Part shown: piece by piece, positions 1 through 6,662 of the stretch
How the letters are laid out: every line of letters starts with the position of its first letter
Position numbering within the stretch: the first letter of the stretch is position 1
NCBI RefSeq assembly: GCF_000526315.1
Contig: NZ_JAFV01000001.1
Location: 930,001-994,000 of the forward strand
DNA length: 64,000 nucleotides
Reading direction: 5' to 3'
Source: Methylopila sp. 73B
GTDB lineage: Bacteria > Pseudomonadota > Alphaproteobacteria > Rhizobiales > Methylopilaceae
Notes under the pieces: model-generated
What the model was told of the DNA's origin: nothing
Seen by the model: the letters and a program-made list of their open reading frames with translations, nothing else
Databases searched by the model: none
Translations under genes and position numbers: made by a program

Positions 1-319
1 CGCCGGCGTAGAGTCGCCCGTGCCCCGCCGCGAGGCTCCAGACCGAGGCGACCGGCGCTTCGCCGGCGGCGTAGGCGAGGCCGCGGCTCGAATGCGTCCA
101 GGTCGTCCCGCCGTCGGTCGAGCGCCAGACCGCCGGCCCGAACCAGGCGTTGCCGCCCGCGCCGTAGAGCGCGCCTGTGGCGGGATCGGCGATCACGTGG
201 TTGATCGGCCAAGTCTCGCAGTAGGGGCCGCGCAGGTCCCAGACCGCCCGCGACCCGTCGCTCTCCAAGATAAACGCGCCCTTCTTGGTGCCGAGCAGCA
301 CCTGAACCGTCTCCGTCAT
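1..319 (-). CDS. BNR/sialidase-type beta-propeller protein, N-terminal part (cut by window edge)
   Basis: The first about 106 residues of a leftward gene starting with ATG at 319 and running off the window. The start reads MTETVQVLLGTKKGAF, followed by WRSTDGGTTW, the Asp-box (S-x-D-x-G-x-x-W) typical of BNR/sialidase-like or WD40/YVTN-type beta-propellers. There is no signal peptide, so a cytoplasmic location is likely. The family is mostly of unknown function and often labelled exo-alpha-sialidase, but one Asp-box does not prove glycosidase activity. It lies 10 bp downstream of the VOC-family gene on the same strand, so co-transcription is plausible. Confidence 0.7.
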   Translation of the reverse strand, partial: MTETVQVLLGTKKGAFILESDGSRAVWDLRGPYCETWPINHVIADPATGALYGAGGNAWFGPAVWRSTDGGTTWTHSSRGLAYAAGEAPVASVWSLAAGHGRLYAG

Positions 320-329
320 CCGAGCCTCC

Positions 330-749
330 TCAGCCTTCCGGCTGCGTGTTGATCATCCACGCGACTCCGAACCGGTCGGCGACCATGCCGAAAGAGGGCG
401 AGAAGAAGGTGGGGCCGAGCGGCATCCGAACCTCGCCGCCCTCGCTCAGCGCCGCGAACCGGCGCTCCGCGTCCGCGGGGGTCGGGACGGTGAGCGACAG
501 CGCGACGCCCTCGAAGCGGGCGGCCTTGGCGCAGTAGCCGTCCGACATCATGACCATGCTGTCGCCGATCTTGAGGCAGGCGTGCATGACGTTCGCCTCC
601 GCGCCGGCGGGGATCGCGCCCGGCGGCAGAGGCTCCGGGCTATCGGAGAAGCGCATCAGCGCCACCCGCTCGGCGCCCAGGGCCTCCTCGTAGAACGCCA
701 TCGCCTCTTCACAGCGGCCTTCGTAGAACAGGTACGGCTGGATGTGCAT
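330..749 (-). CDS. VOC family (PhnB-like) protein
   Basis: A 139-residue protein starting MHIQPYLFYEGRCEEAMAFY, the hallmark N-terminus of PhnB-type proteins of the vicinal oxygen chelate (glyoxalase/bleomycin-resistance/dioxygenase) fold. The C-terminal FGMVADRFGVAWMIN is also typical. The length matches stand-alone PhnB-like proteins (130-150 aa). Members dimerise into metal-binding betaalphabetabetabeta modules, but the substrate of this subgroup is generally unknown and no phosphonate-use role is implied here. The open frame extends further upstream, but the ATG at 749 matches the family start. It is followed within 11 bp by the BNR-repeat gene. Confidence 0.85.
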   Translation of the reverse strand: MHIQPYLFYEGRCEEAMAFYEEALGAERVALMRFSDSPEPLPPGAIPAGAEANVMHACLKIGDSMVMMSDGYCAKAARFEGVALSLTVPTPADAERRFAALSEGGEVRMPLGPTFFSPSFGMVADRFGVAWMINTQPEG

Positions 750-889
750 CGCGCGTCCTCCCGAGACGTGGGCTCCGATGCCTCTAGGACGATGCGCCGG
801 CGCCGCCGCCGACACCGCGCGCGGGATTTTTCCAGGTTCCGCGCTGAGTCGGCCCGCGCAGCTCGCGGACAGGGGGCGGCGGCCGACGC

Positions 890-1117
890 TCAGTCCGCGC
901 GGGGAATGAGGCTGCTGATCAGCCGCCAGACCTCCTGGTGCTCCGGTCCGTCCCGGCCCAACGTCAGAAACACCCCGAGCCCCACGTCTCTCACGCTGCC
1001 GCCGGAGGCCTTGTTCGCGAGATGGCGGACGAAGACCTCGCCGCTGTCGTTGTCGCGGACGAGATGCCAGCTGTCGCCGGTCGAGCTTTCGTACAACTGC
1101 CTGGTGTCCAAGCTCAT
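890..1117 (-). CDS. small conserved hypothetical protein
   Basis: A 75-residue protein starting MSLDTRQLYESSTGDSWHLV and containing VRHLANKASGG. No catalytic motif, signal peptide or membrane segment is visible. The composition is balanced and typical of a real soluble protein. Small proteins of this look occur in Hyphomicrobiales, but I do not know a function. It is the last host gene before the left end of the integrated element. The 140 bp between it and the VOC gene probably hold that gene's promoter. The start at 1117 is the only Met that gives the full domain. Confidence 0.65.
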   Translation of the reverse strand: MSLDTRQLYESSTGDSWHLVRDNDSGEVFVRHLANKASGGSVRDVGLGVFLTLGRDGPEHQEVWRLISSLIPRAD

Positions 1118-1255
1118 GCGGCCCTCCTGTGCTGGGCGCGAGCATACAGGACCTGCGGCCTCCGGCGCGGACGTTCCCTCAGGAACGAAAACGCTTACGC
1201 AGACCGCGCCGCACGCGGGGGCCGACCAACATCGCCGATGTCGCTGGATTTGGAA

Positions 1256-1277
1256 AAGAGTGGCTGGGGGACCTGGA
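1256..1277. repeat. attL core (22-bp direct repeat)
   Basis: Identical to 19298-19319. It contains GGCTGGGGGACCTGGA, the last bases of the tRNA-Gln gene read on the opposite strand. The sequence beyond 1277 no longer matches the tRNA, so this is the partial copy left on the integrase side. Confidence 0.93.
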
Positions 1278-1333
1278 GTTTACGAATGATCGGCCGAGAG
1301 GCGAGAAGCACTAGAGAATGAGCGGTTTCATTG

Positions 1334-1371
1334 CGGTAGCAGAAGAATTTTGCTACTGTTAGATGCTACCG
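1334..1371. promoter_or_regulatory. Left cluster of putative integrase arm-type sites
   Basis: Three related octamers: CGGTAGCA at 1334-1341 (inverted TGCTACCG), TGCTACTG at 1351-1358 and TGCTACCG at 1364-1371. The same octamer recurs at 19215-19248, at a similar distance inside the right att core. This mirrored arrangement is what arm-type binding sites of a tyrosine integrase or its excisionase look like. The cluster also sits just upstream of the integrase start, so it could mediate autoregulation. Confidence 0.6.
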
Positions 1372-1397
1372 ATTGCCCTCGTTAAGGACTCCCAGCT

Positions 1398-3146
1398 TTG
1401 CCTCGATCCGCCAGCCCTGTCCGCCGCGAAGGTGGCCAGTATGCCCTTCGCATCAACATCCCCGTGGACCTTCAGCGGCACTACCCATCTAAGACCGGCA
1501 CGCCTCGGTCTCAGATTTGGGTGAGCCTCAAGACGACGGACCTCAAGCAGGCGAAGACGCTCGCGAACGGGGTCCGGTCGAAGTTCGATCGGGAGTTTGC
1601 CGCTAGACGCCGTGAAGTCACGCCTCTCGATGCCGTCGAGCTCCAGGGGATCGCGCATAGGACGTATGGGGCCGAGGAGCGCCTGGACGATCACTTCCGC
1701 CTTACTCCGCCGACCGAAGCGGACTTGAGCGCGATCTGGCGCGTGATCGAAAAGGAATACGGACCGGACAGCCTCGCCGCTCGCGGGATCATGCGCCTCG
1801 TCGAGGAGCGGGTCCAAAGCCCGACGCAGTATCGGCAGGAGCACGCGGCCGAGCTCGCGGCGGAGGTTGGACGTTATCTGACGCGGACCGTGGATGCGGA
1901 GGTGGCCGAGGTCGTTCGCGAGCTTGGCCTGGGCGCGGCGCCGGGAAGCGAGGATTGGAAGCGGATCGCTCATGCGCTCCAGCGCGGTAAGCTCGCGGCC
2001 TACAAGACGGCCGACGAGCGCGACGCCGGCGACTGGTCTGGCGAGGTCCGCGACCCAATGGTCAAGGCGCCGGCCGTGCAGCGCGCGAAGGCCGGGGAGG
2101 GGATCATGGACCTCTTCGCGCAGTATGAGGCCGAGAACCCCGACAACGTCCGTCCCGACACGCTGCGTCAGACGCGCGACGCCGTTCGGCTGTTCGTTGA
2201 GAGCCTGCCGCCGCGGTCGTCGGTGACGGCCATCAACAAGGCGGCGGTGCGCGAATGGAAGGCGCTCTTGATCAGGTTCCCCGTCCGCGCGGTCGACACG
2301 GTCGCGTTCAAGGGAATGGCGATCCGGGACGTGGTCGCTGAGAACGATCGGCTCGGAAAGCCGACGATCTCGAAGAAGACGATCAATCGCTACCTGTCAT
2401 CGCTCGGCGCGTTCTCGAACTGGCTTGTGGTGGTGCGGGGCCTCCTGGACGCCAACCCCGTTCGTGACCTCTACCTTAAGATCGACAAGAGCCGTGTGAC
2501 GACGCTGCCGTTCACTGTCGACCAGATGAAGGTGATCTTCTCCTCAGACGCCTTCACTGCGCCGGATGCGGTGCGGGATCACACCTTCTGGCTTCCCTTG
2601 GTGATGTTGTTCTCAGGTGCGCGGCCGGGTGAGCTCGCCCAGCTTGCGGTCGCGGATGTGCGCCAGATGCACGGCGTCAACGTGCTGCACATCACGACCG
2701 AGGGCGCGAAGGACAAGACGTTGAAGACCCGCGGCAGCGCCCGTGTGGTGCCGGTTCATCCGGAGCTCGTGCGGCTTGGCTTCCTGGAGCATGTCGAAGC
2801 GATGCGAGCCGCCGGCCAGGGCCGGGTGTTCCCGGAGGCGACGCGCAATGCGCGCGGCCAGTGGGTCGACAAGTTCTCGCGGGAGTTTCCGCGTCTGCTG
2901 GCGCGCCTGAAGGTGAAGGACGGTCGAGGCCTGTCGCTCTACAGCTACCGTCATACAGCCGCCGACGCTTTCCGCCGGGCTGGGTATGCCGACGAGGCGT
3001 TTGGGCCTCTCCTGGGCCATGCCAAGGCTTCCACGACCGGTCTCTATGGAACCGAGAGCCAGGGGACGATCGCGCAGCGTGCGGCGATGATTGACGCGAT
3101 TGCTTATGAGGGGCTCGACCTGTCGCATCTCTATCCGGCGCCGTAG
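1398..3146 (+). CDS. int: Tyrosine recombinase / phage integrase
   Basis: A 582-residue site-specific recombinase that would join attP to tRNA-Gln and excise the element. The N-terminal part (RINIPVDLQRHYPSK) resembles the DUF6538 arm-binding domain of proteobacterial integrases. A core-binding region lies around residues 230-360. The catalytic domain shows the first Arg in FSGARPGELAQL, the H-x-x-R box in YSYRHTAADAFR, and the second His and nucleophilic Tyr in LLGHAKASTTGLYG. TTG at 1398 is preceded by AAGGA at 1384-1388 with 9-nt spacing, which supports this start. It lies directly inside attL, transcribed into the element. Confidence 0.95.
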   Translation: MPRSASPVRREGGQYALRINIPVDLQRHYPSKTGTPRSQIWVSLKTTDLKQAKTLANGVRSKFDREFAARRREVTPLDAVELQGIAHRTYGAEERLDDHFRLTPPTEADLSAIWRVIEKEYGPDSLAARGIMRLVEERVQSPTQYRQEHAAELAAEVGRYLTRTVDAEVAEVVRELGLGAAPGSEDWKRIAHALQRGKLAAYKTADERDAGDWSGEVRDPMVKAPAVQRAKAGEGIMDLFAQYEAENPDNVRPDTLRQTRDAVRLFVESLPPRSSVTAINKAAVREWKALLIRFPVRAVDTVAFKGMAIRDVVAENDRLGKPTISKKTINRYLSSLGAFSNWLVVVRGLLDANPVRDLYLKIDKSRVTTLPFTVDQMKVIFSSDAFTAPDAVRDHTFWLPLVMLFSGARPGELAQLAVADVRQMHGVNVLHITTEGAKDKTLKTRGSARVVPVHPELVRLGFLEHVEAMRAAGQGRVFPEATRNARGQWVDKFSREFPRLLARLKVKDGRGLSLYSYRHTAADAFRRAGYADEAFGPLLGHAKASTTGLYGTESQGTIAQRAAMIDAIAYEGLDLSHLYPAP

Positions 3147-3240
3147 TCTTCTCCGCGGCGCAGCCGCGACGAGCGGAGCGTAGCGAGCGAGTACGACAAT
3201 GCGGGTCGAACTCCGGCTCGTGAGGGGGCGTAGCTAACAG

Positions 3241-3729
3241 ATGACAATCGGTTTGGTGATAGCTGGCGCTTTGCTCGGTTTCGTATACGGCCTTCTGAAA
3301 ATAGACGGCATTCAGCGTATCGTTGATAAAGGAAATCTGTGGAACGCAAAGAGGTTACGCTTACGCGCCGTTAAGTTGATCGATATCTTGCGAGGTCCCC
3401 GGTTTGTGGACATGATGAAAACATATCCTTGGTGGGATATTTCAGATCAAGTCTACGTAGGTCGACGGGTGATCACGCCGCTAACCATTCGTGCCGAGCA
3501 AACTAGCTTAAATATGGCGCGCATGGCCGCGAAAATGCCCACACAGCAAGTTTGGACGCAGCCCTATGGAAGATCTGAGATATTACGCAGTTACGATGAA
3601 GTGATATCTTGTCTGGAGGGTTACATCTCAGACCCTGAAAGATACGAGACTAAGCTCCGAACGGGTGCTGAAATATTATTCCTTTTTGCGATCTGCTTGA
3701 TCACTATTGCATTGGGGGTCACTGCGTAG
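3241..3729 (+). CDS. AT-rich prophage cargo, two-pass membrane protein of unknown function
   Basis: A 162-residue protein with a hydrophobic helix at each end: about residues 3-20 (GLVIAGALLGFVYGLL) and 144-160 (ILFLFAICLITIALGV). A soluble, fairly basic middle portion lies between. I do not recognise a family. By hand count the first 120 bases are about 47% G+C, clearly lower than the surrounding genes, which suggests separate acquisition. It sits between the integrase and the DpnI-like gene, where lysogenic-conversion genes are often found. A role in superinfection exclusion or defence is possible from position and topology only. It starts at ATG 3241. Confidence 0.7.
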   Translation: MTIGLVIAGALLGFVYGLLKIDGIQRIVDKGNLWNAKRLRLRAVKLIDILRGPRFVDMMKTYPWWDISDQVYVGRRVITPLTIRAEQTSLNMARMAAKMPTQQVWTQPYGRSEILRSYDEVISCLEGYISDPERYETKLRTGAEILFLFAICLITIALGVTA

Positions 3730-3752
3730 CGAAGTTAGTGAAAGCAGTTAGC

Positions 3753-4202
3753 TTAGATCAGCCTCACGAACGCGGCGCGCACGGCCCGCAGATCATAGTG
3801 AAATCCAGTCCAGCCGGCCCGTCGCGCTGTAGTGCTGAGGGGGTTCCTGGGCTTGAACATGGCCGGCGCCTGGAGGTCCGCGGACAGGTAGTAGATGGCG
3901 TGCGTGACGGGCTCGACGGTCGCCAGCACGAGGAACAGCGGGAAGTAGATCGCCGCCTCCATGCGCTCCCGCTGCGGACCCCATGCGGCGCCCATCACCT
4001 GCGCCGGCACGACCGAGATGTCTTTGACCGTGGCGGCCTTCACCTGGGCGAGGTAGCCGCAGAAGTCGCAGATCACGTCCGCGCACTTGAAGTTGGTCGG
4101 GAGCCGGACGAGGGTCCGCATGCGCTTGCAACGCGGACACGAGCACTGCTTGACGACGCGCTCTTCCCCGAATGCGCCTAAGTTCTGACGAGCGGTCGCC
4201 AT
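3753..4202 (-). CDS. DpnI-type catalytic domain protein (methyl-directed restriction nuclease-like)
   Basis: A 149-residue protein recognisable as the DpnI catalytic domain. A Cys cluster (CSCPRC, residues 20-25) and CDFCG (45-49) form the probable zinc site. The PD-(D/E)XK-like centre aligns as D42, Q53 and K55, with the same spacing as D53, E64 and K66 of DpnI, so the middle acidic residue is Gln here. TARRAGW (125-131) near the end is the other DpnI hallmark. DpnI (about 254 aa) also has a C-terminal winged-helix that reads GmATC; this protein ends before it. ATG at 4202 has AAGGG 5 nt upstream. DpnI cuts methylated GATC; whether this protein cuts, and what methylation it reads, is unknown. 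Probably a defence moron. Confidence 0.85.
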   Translation of the reverse strand: MATARQNLGAFGEERVVKQCSCPRCKRMRTLVRLPTNFKCADVICDFCGYLAQVKAATVKDISVVPAQVMGAAWGPQRERMEAAIYFPLFLVLATVEPVTHAIYYLSADLQAPAMFKPRNPLSTTARRAGWTGFHYDLRAVRAAFVRLI

Positions 4203-4281
4203 CCACACCCTTAACGGCTTCAGCCTCGAAAAAGTCTGAGACGCCCCGGAGCCTGTCGACTCGGAAGAGGAGGATACCGTG

Positions 4282-4461
4282 GTGAACACAACCAATAGCA
4301 AGCCCTCAGCGTCGGCGCGTTGGGCATCGAAATGCAGCATCGAAGGGTATGCGTGCGTGGTCTGTGGCAATGACCCGCTCTACGACGAACGCGACATTTT
4401 CTTCGAGACCGGATGCTGCGGCGCCCACGCTGCGCAGGCAGAGAAGGCGCTCGACGAGTAG
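4282..4461 (+). CDS. Small cysteine-rich protein, unknown function
   Basis: A 59-residue protein with Cys pairs in KCSIEGYACVVCGND and TGCCGAHA, suggesting a small zinc-binding fold. It has an unusually strong ribosome site, AGGAGG at 4268-4273. Two in-frame GTG codons follow at 4279 and 4282; the second has the better 8-nt spacing. It is divergent from the DpnI-like gene, separated by about 80 bp that must hold both promoters, and is closed by a perfect hairpin 10 bp after its stop. I do not recognise the family. The pairing with the nuclease may be functional (partner or regulator), but this is inference. Confidence 0.6.
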   Translation: MNTTNSKPSASARWASKCSIEGYACVVCGNDPLYDERDIFFETGCCGAHAAQAEKALDE

Positions 4462-4471
4462 GCAAACGAAA

Positions 4472-4495
4472 ATGGCCCCGCGGATGCGGGGCCAT
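4472..4495. terminator. Bidirectional hairpin terminator
   Basis: A perfect 10-bp stem, ATGGCCCCGC at 4472-4481 and GCGGGGCCAT at 4486-4495, with the loop GGAT. It lies between the converging small Cys-rich gene and the leftward operon. The T-tract is weak in both directions. Confidence 0.65.
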
Positions 4496-4524
4496 AGGTC
4501 GGTACGCCAATGCGGGTTGCCTTC

Positions 4525-4887
4525 TTAGGCGACGTCCCGATCGGCGCCGAGGCGGCCAGACTCAAACAGAAGCTCGGCGTGGGCGGCCTCGGGGCTGTCG
4601 AGCTCCTCGGGCGTCGCGTCCGGCAGGAAGGCCGTCCCGTCCATCTCGCCCAGGTCCACGGCCTGAGCGCTGCCCTCGACGGTGATAATCTTGCCGTCAT
4701 GACGGACGACATACCCGGCCGGATCCTTCTCCAGGATGGCCGGCTTGTCGTCGATATAGGTCAGGGCGCGGTCGATGCGCGGCTTGCCGTTAGACGGCTC
4801 CTCGGCGCGGATCTCGCCCTTGAGCTTGCCGTTCGCGACGTCGCGCCAAATCTCCTCAAAACGTTCGATCGTGATGCTGGTCGTCAT
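4525..4887 (-). CDS. Prophage hypothetical protein
   Basis: A 120-residue acidic soluble protein starting MTTSITIERFEEIWRDVANG. No recognised domain. It is the last gene of the leftward operon and ends just before the 4472-4495 hairpin. Its start lies 7 bp after the end of the long frame of the HUH-type gene, and AAGGA of that gene's last codons is 11 nt upstream and could serve as a loose ribosome site. The function is unknown. Confidence 0.6.
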   Translation of the reverse strand: MTTSITIERFEEIWRDVANGKLKGEIRAEEPSNGKPRIDRALTYIDDKPAILEKDPAGYVVRHDGKIITVEGSAQAVDLGEMDGTAFLPDATPEELDSPEAAHAELLFESGRLGADRDVA

Positions 4888-4894
4888 TGTTGAG

Positions 4895-6451
4895 CTAGTC
4901 CTTGCTGATGGCCCTGCGCGACGGGGCCGGTGATGGCGCGGGTGCGTGTTGACGGGCGTCGTGAAGGGGCGGCCCGGTCGCCCTGGAGAGCCCACTAGGC
5001 GGCCCGCGCGAGCTCGATGCGCCGGTCCCGGTCATGATCCTCAATGACGGCCTGGGCCATCCTGAACGCCATGGCGCCGGCCGCGTCCGCGAGTGCGATG
5101 CTGATGCGGTCCAGGTCCGCGCCGCCGGTGAGCGGGTCGGGCTCGGCGACGGCCGCGTCCAGCGCGTCGAGAACCTCATGGTGGTCCGGGAGGCCGGCGA
5201 GGCGAAGGACTGCGGCGCGGGCGTCGCGGGAGCCGGTGCCGGCGATGGCGGCGACCAAGCAGGCGTGACGGTCGTCGGCGAGATAGGTGAATGACATGAG
5301 GGGCGGCCCTGGTTCGGTGTTGACCAAGGGTTTGTGAGTCCGCCGACTCCGGTCGTCAAGCAGAAATGCGCCGTGCCAGCCAAATAGATTGAAGCATCAA
5401 TCAACTTTGATGGATGAGATGCCGCAACAGAGACTGACAATAATGTAAACTCGTCACGGAAAGCGGCATAGATTGCTTCGGATCGGCGCCGGACGTTGTT
5501 CGTAATCTTCAGCGCAGGGCCTGCGTAGCGCGAGGCAAGCCTGGAGGCGCCCAGGATGGCCCGGACGCCGGGCCGGCTCCAGAACGCGGCCTTCAGCATG
5601 TAGCTGGCCCAGCCGGCGTCGGGATTGGCGACCGCGCGAACCTGCCGAGCCGGCGCGTGGTAGTCGGCGCCCGCGGCAATCCTAAGGGAGGCCTTCATGG
5701 CGTCGAGCTCGTCGGCCGCGACCTGGACGACGCCATGGAGATGCAGCCGGCGATCATCGTGGACGTCGCGGCCGACGCGATCCTCCAGCACCAGCATGAA
5801 GCCGACGTCGGAACCAAGGACGCGGGCGACCCGCCGGCTGATCCAGTCCAGGGGCTTGGCCTGGGCGAGCGCCTGGGCCTCGACGGCGGCGCCGAGGTTC
5901 ACGGTGACGGCGTAGCAGGGGCCGGCTTCCACGATGGCGTAGAAAGCAGCGTCGGCCTTCATGGGCTCGCTGAGGTCGCGCCACGCCGCCGGGCGCCGGT
6001 GCTTGGTCGGGAAGGAAGCGAAGGACGTGAACCACGGCCGGAAGCTGGCGCGGGTCGTCCGGGTGGTCTTCTCGTCGATCTCTGGGAGAGGTGTGTCCAG
6101 GTCGATGAGGGAAAGGGTGTCCTCCCTCTTATAGACTGGACGACCCGGCTGGAGGGCCTGGAGGCGATCCTGGGCGAACCTATGAAAGGCTTGGGCGAAC
6201 GGGGCGTCCCGCATGGCCGAGACCGGGCGGGCTCGATTTACGGATCGGTCAACTTCGGATGCAGTGACGACCTTGCTGTCGACCTCGTCGAGGAGAGCGT
6301 TCAGGTCAACCTCAGGCTCCGGCTGAGCGTCCGCCACGAGGCGCGCGAGCACGGCCGCGGCCTGGGGCGACGAAAGGCGCGTCGGGTCGAGGCGCGCGAG
6401 GTCGGCATTGATCTTGTCGAGGATTGCCCTCGACGATCGGTAGGAAGACAC
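4895..6451 (-). CDS. HUH-type Rep-like endonuclease
   Basis: A GTG start at 6451 with AAAGGG 6 nt upstream opens a 518-codon frame. About the first 373 residues look like real protein and carry HUH Rep features: a beta-strand motif YAVTVN (180-185), HLHG (237-240, the His-hydrophobic-His metal site) and YMLK (284-287, the Y-x-x-K nicking motif). Such enzymes nick one strand to start rolling-circle replication, as GpA of phage P2 does. After about 5330 the frame stays open to 4895 but becomes Ser/Pro/Arg-rich and overlaps another ORF, so the true C-terminus may be near 5330 with a lost stop or frameshift. It follows the tape measure gene after a 211-bp gap in which I see only a T-rich tract. 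Confidence 0.65.
   Translation of the reverse strand: MSSYRSSRAILDKINADLARLDPTRLSSPQAAAVLARLVADAQPEPEVDLNALLDEVDSKVVTASEVDRSVNRARPVSAMRDAPFAQAFHRFAQDRLQALQPGRPVYKREDTLSLIDLDTPLPEIDEKTTRTTRASFRPWFTSFASFPTKHRRPAAWRDLSEPMKADAAFYAIVEAGPCYAVTVNLGAAVEAQALAQAKPLDWISRRVARVLGSDVGFMLVLEDRVGRDVHDDRRLHLHGVVQVAADELDAMKASLRIAAGADYHAPARQVRAVANPDAGWASYMLKAAFWSRPGVRAILGASRLASRYAGPALKITNNVRRRSEAIYAAFRDEFTLLSVSVAASHPSKLIDASIYLAGTAHFCLTTGVGGLTNPWSTPNQGRPSCHSPISPTTVTPAWSPPSPAPAPATPAPQSFASPASRTTMRFSTRWTRPSPSPTRSPAARTWTASASHSRTRPAPWRSGWPRPSLRIMTGTGASSSRGPPSGLSRATGPPLHDARQHAPAPSPAPSRRAISKD
4995..5297 (-). CDS. Prophage hypothetical protein overlapping the HUH gene frame
   Basis: A 100-residue protein starting MSFTYLADDRHACLVAAIAG, rich in Ala and Asp, without a recognised domain. 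A TTG at 5327 could extend it by 10 residues; neither start has a strong ribosome site. It occupies a different frame from the long HUH-type open frame that covers the same bases. The composition here is normal, whereas the other frame is Ser/Pro/Arg-rich in this stretch, which favours this as the real coding frame. Confidence 0.55.
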   Translation of the reverse strand: MSFTYLADDRHACLVAAIAGTGSRDARAAVLRLAGLPDHHEVLDALDAAVAEPDPLTGGADLDRISIALADAAGAMAFRMAQAVIEDHDRDRRIELARAA

Positions 6452-6662
6452 ACAGAGCCCTTTCAAGGCGCAAGAGATCGCGCCGGCCGAATGGCCGAAC
6501 GCTGGCGTCTGGGGTGACGGAGCCCGCGCTGTGTTCGCGCGGTGCCCCGTCTGTCGCTCTCTGTGTGTTCTGAAATTATGCCACGGGCCGGCGGGCATCG
6601 CCAACGTAAATCGGGCGTCGTGGCAGGTTTTTCTTTTCGTTTTTAGGTGTTTACGCCCGTCA

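Noticed and set aside
1261-1277. Possible second tRNA-Gln at the left end
   Set aside because: Only the last 17 bases match the tRNA; the rest of the cloverleaf is absent, so it is an att remnant.
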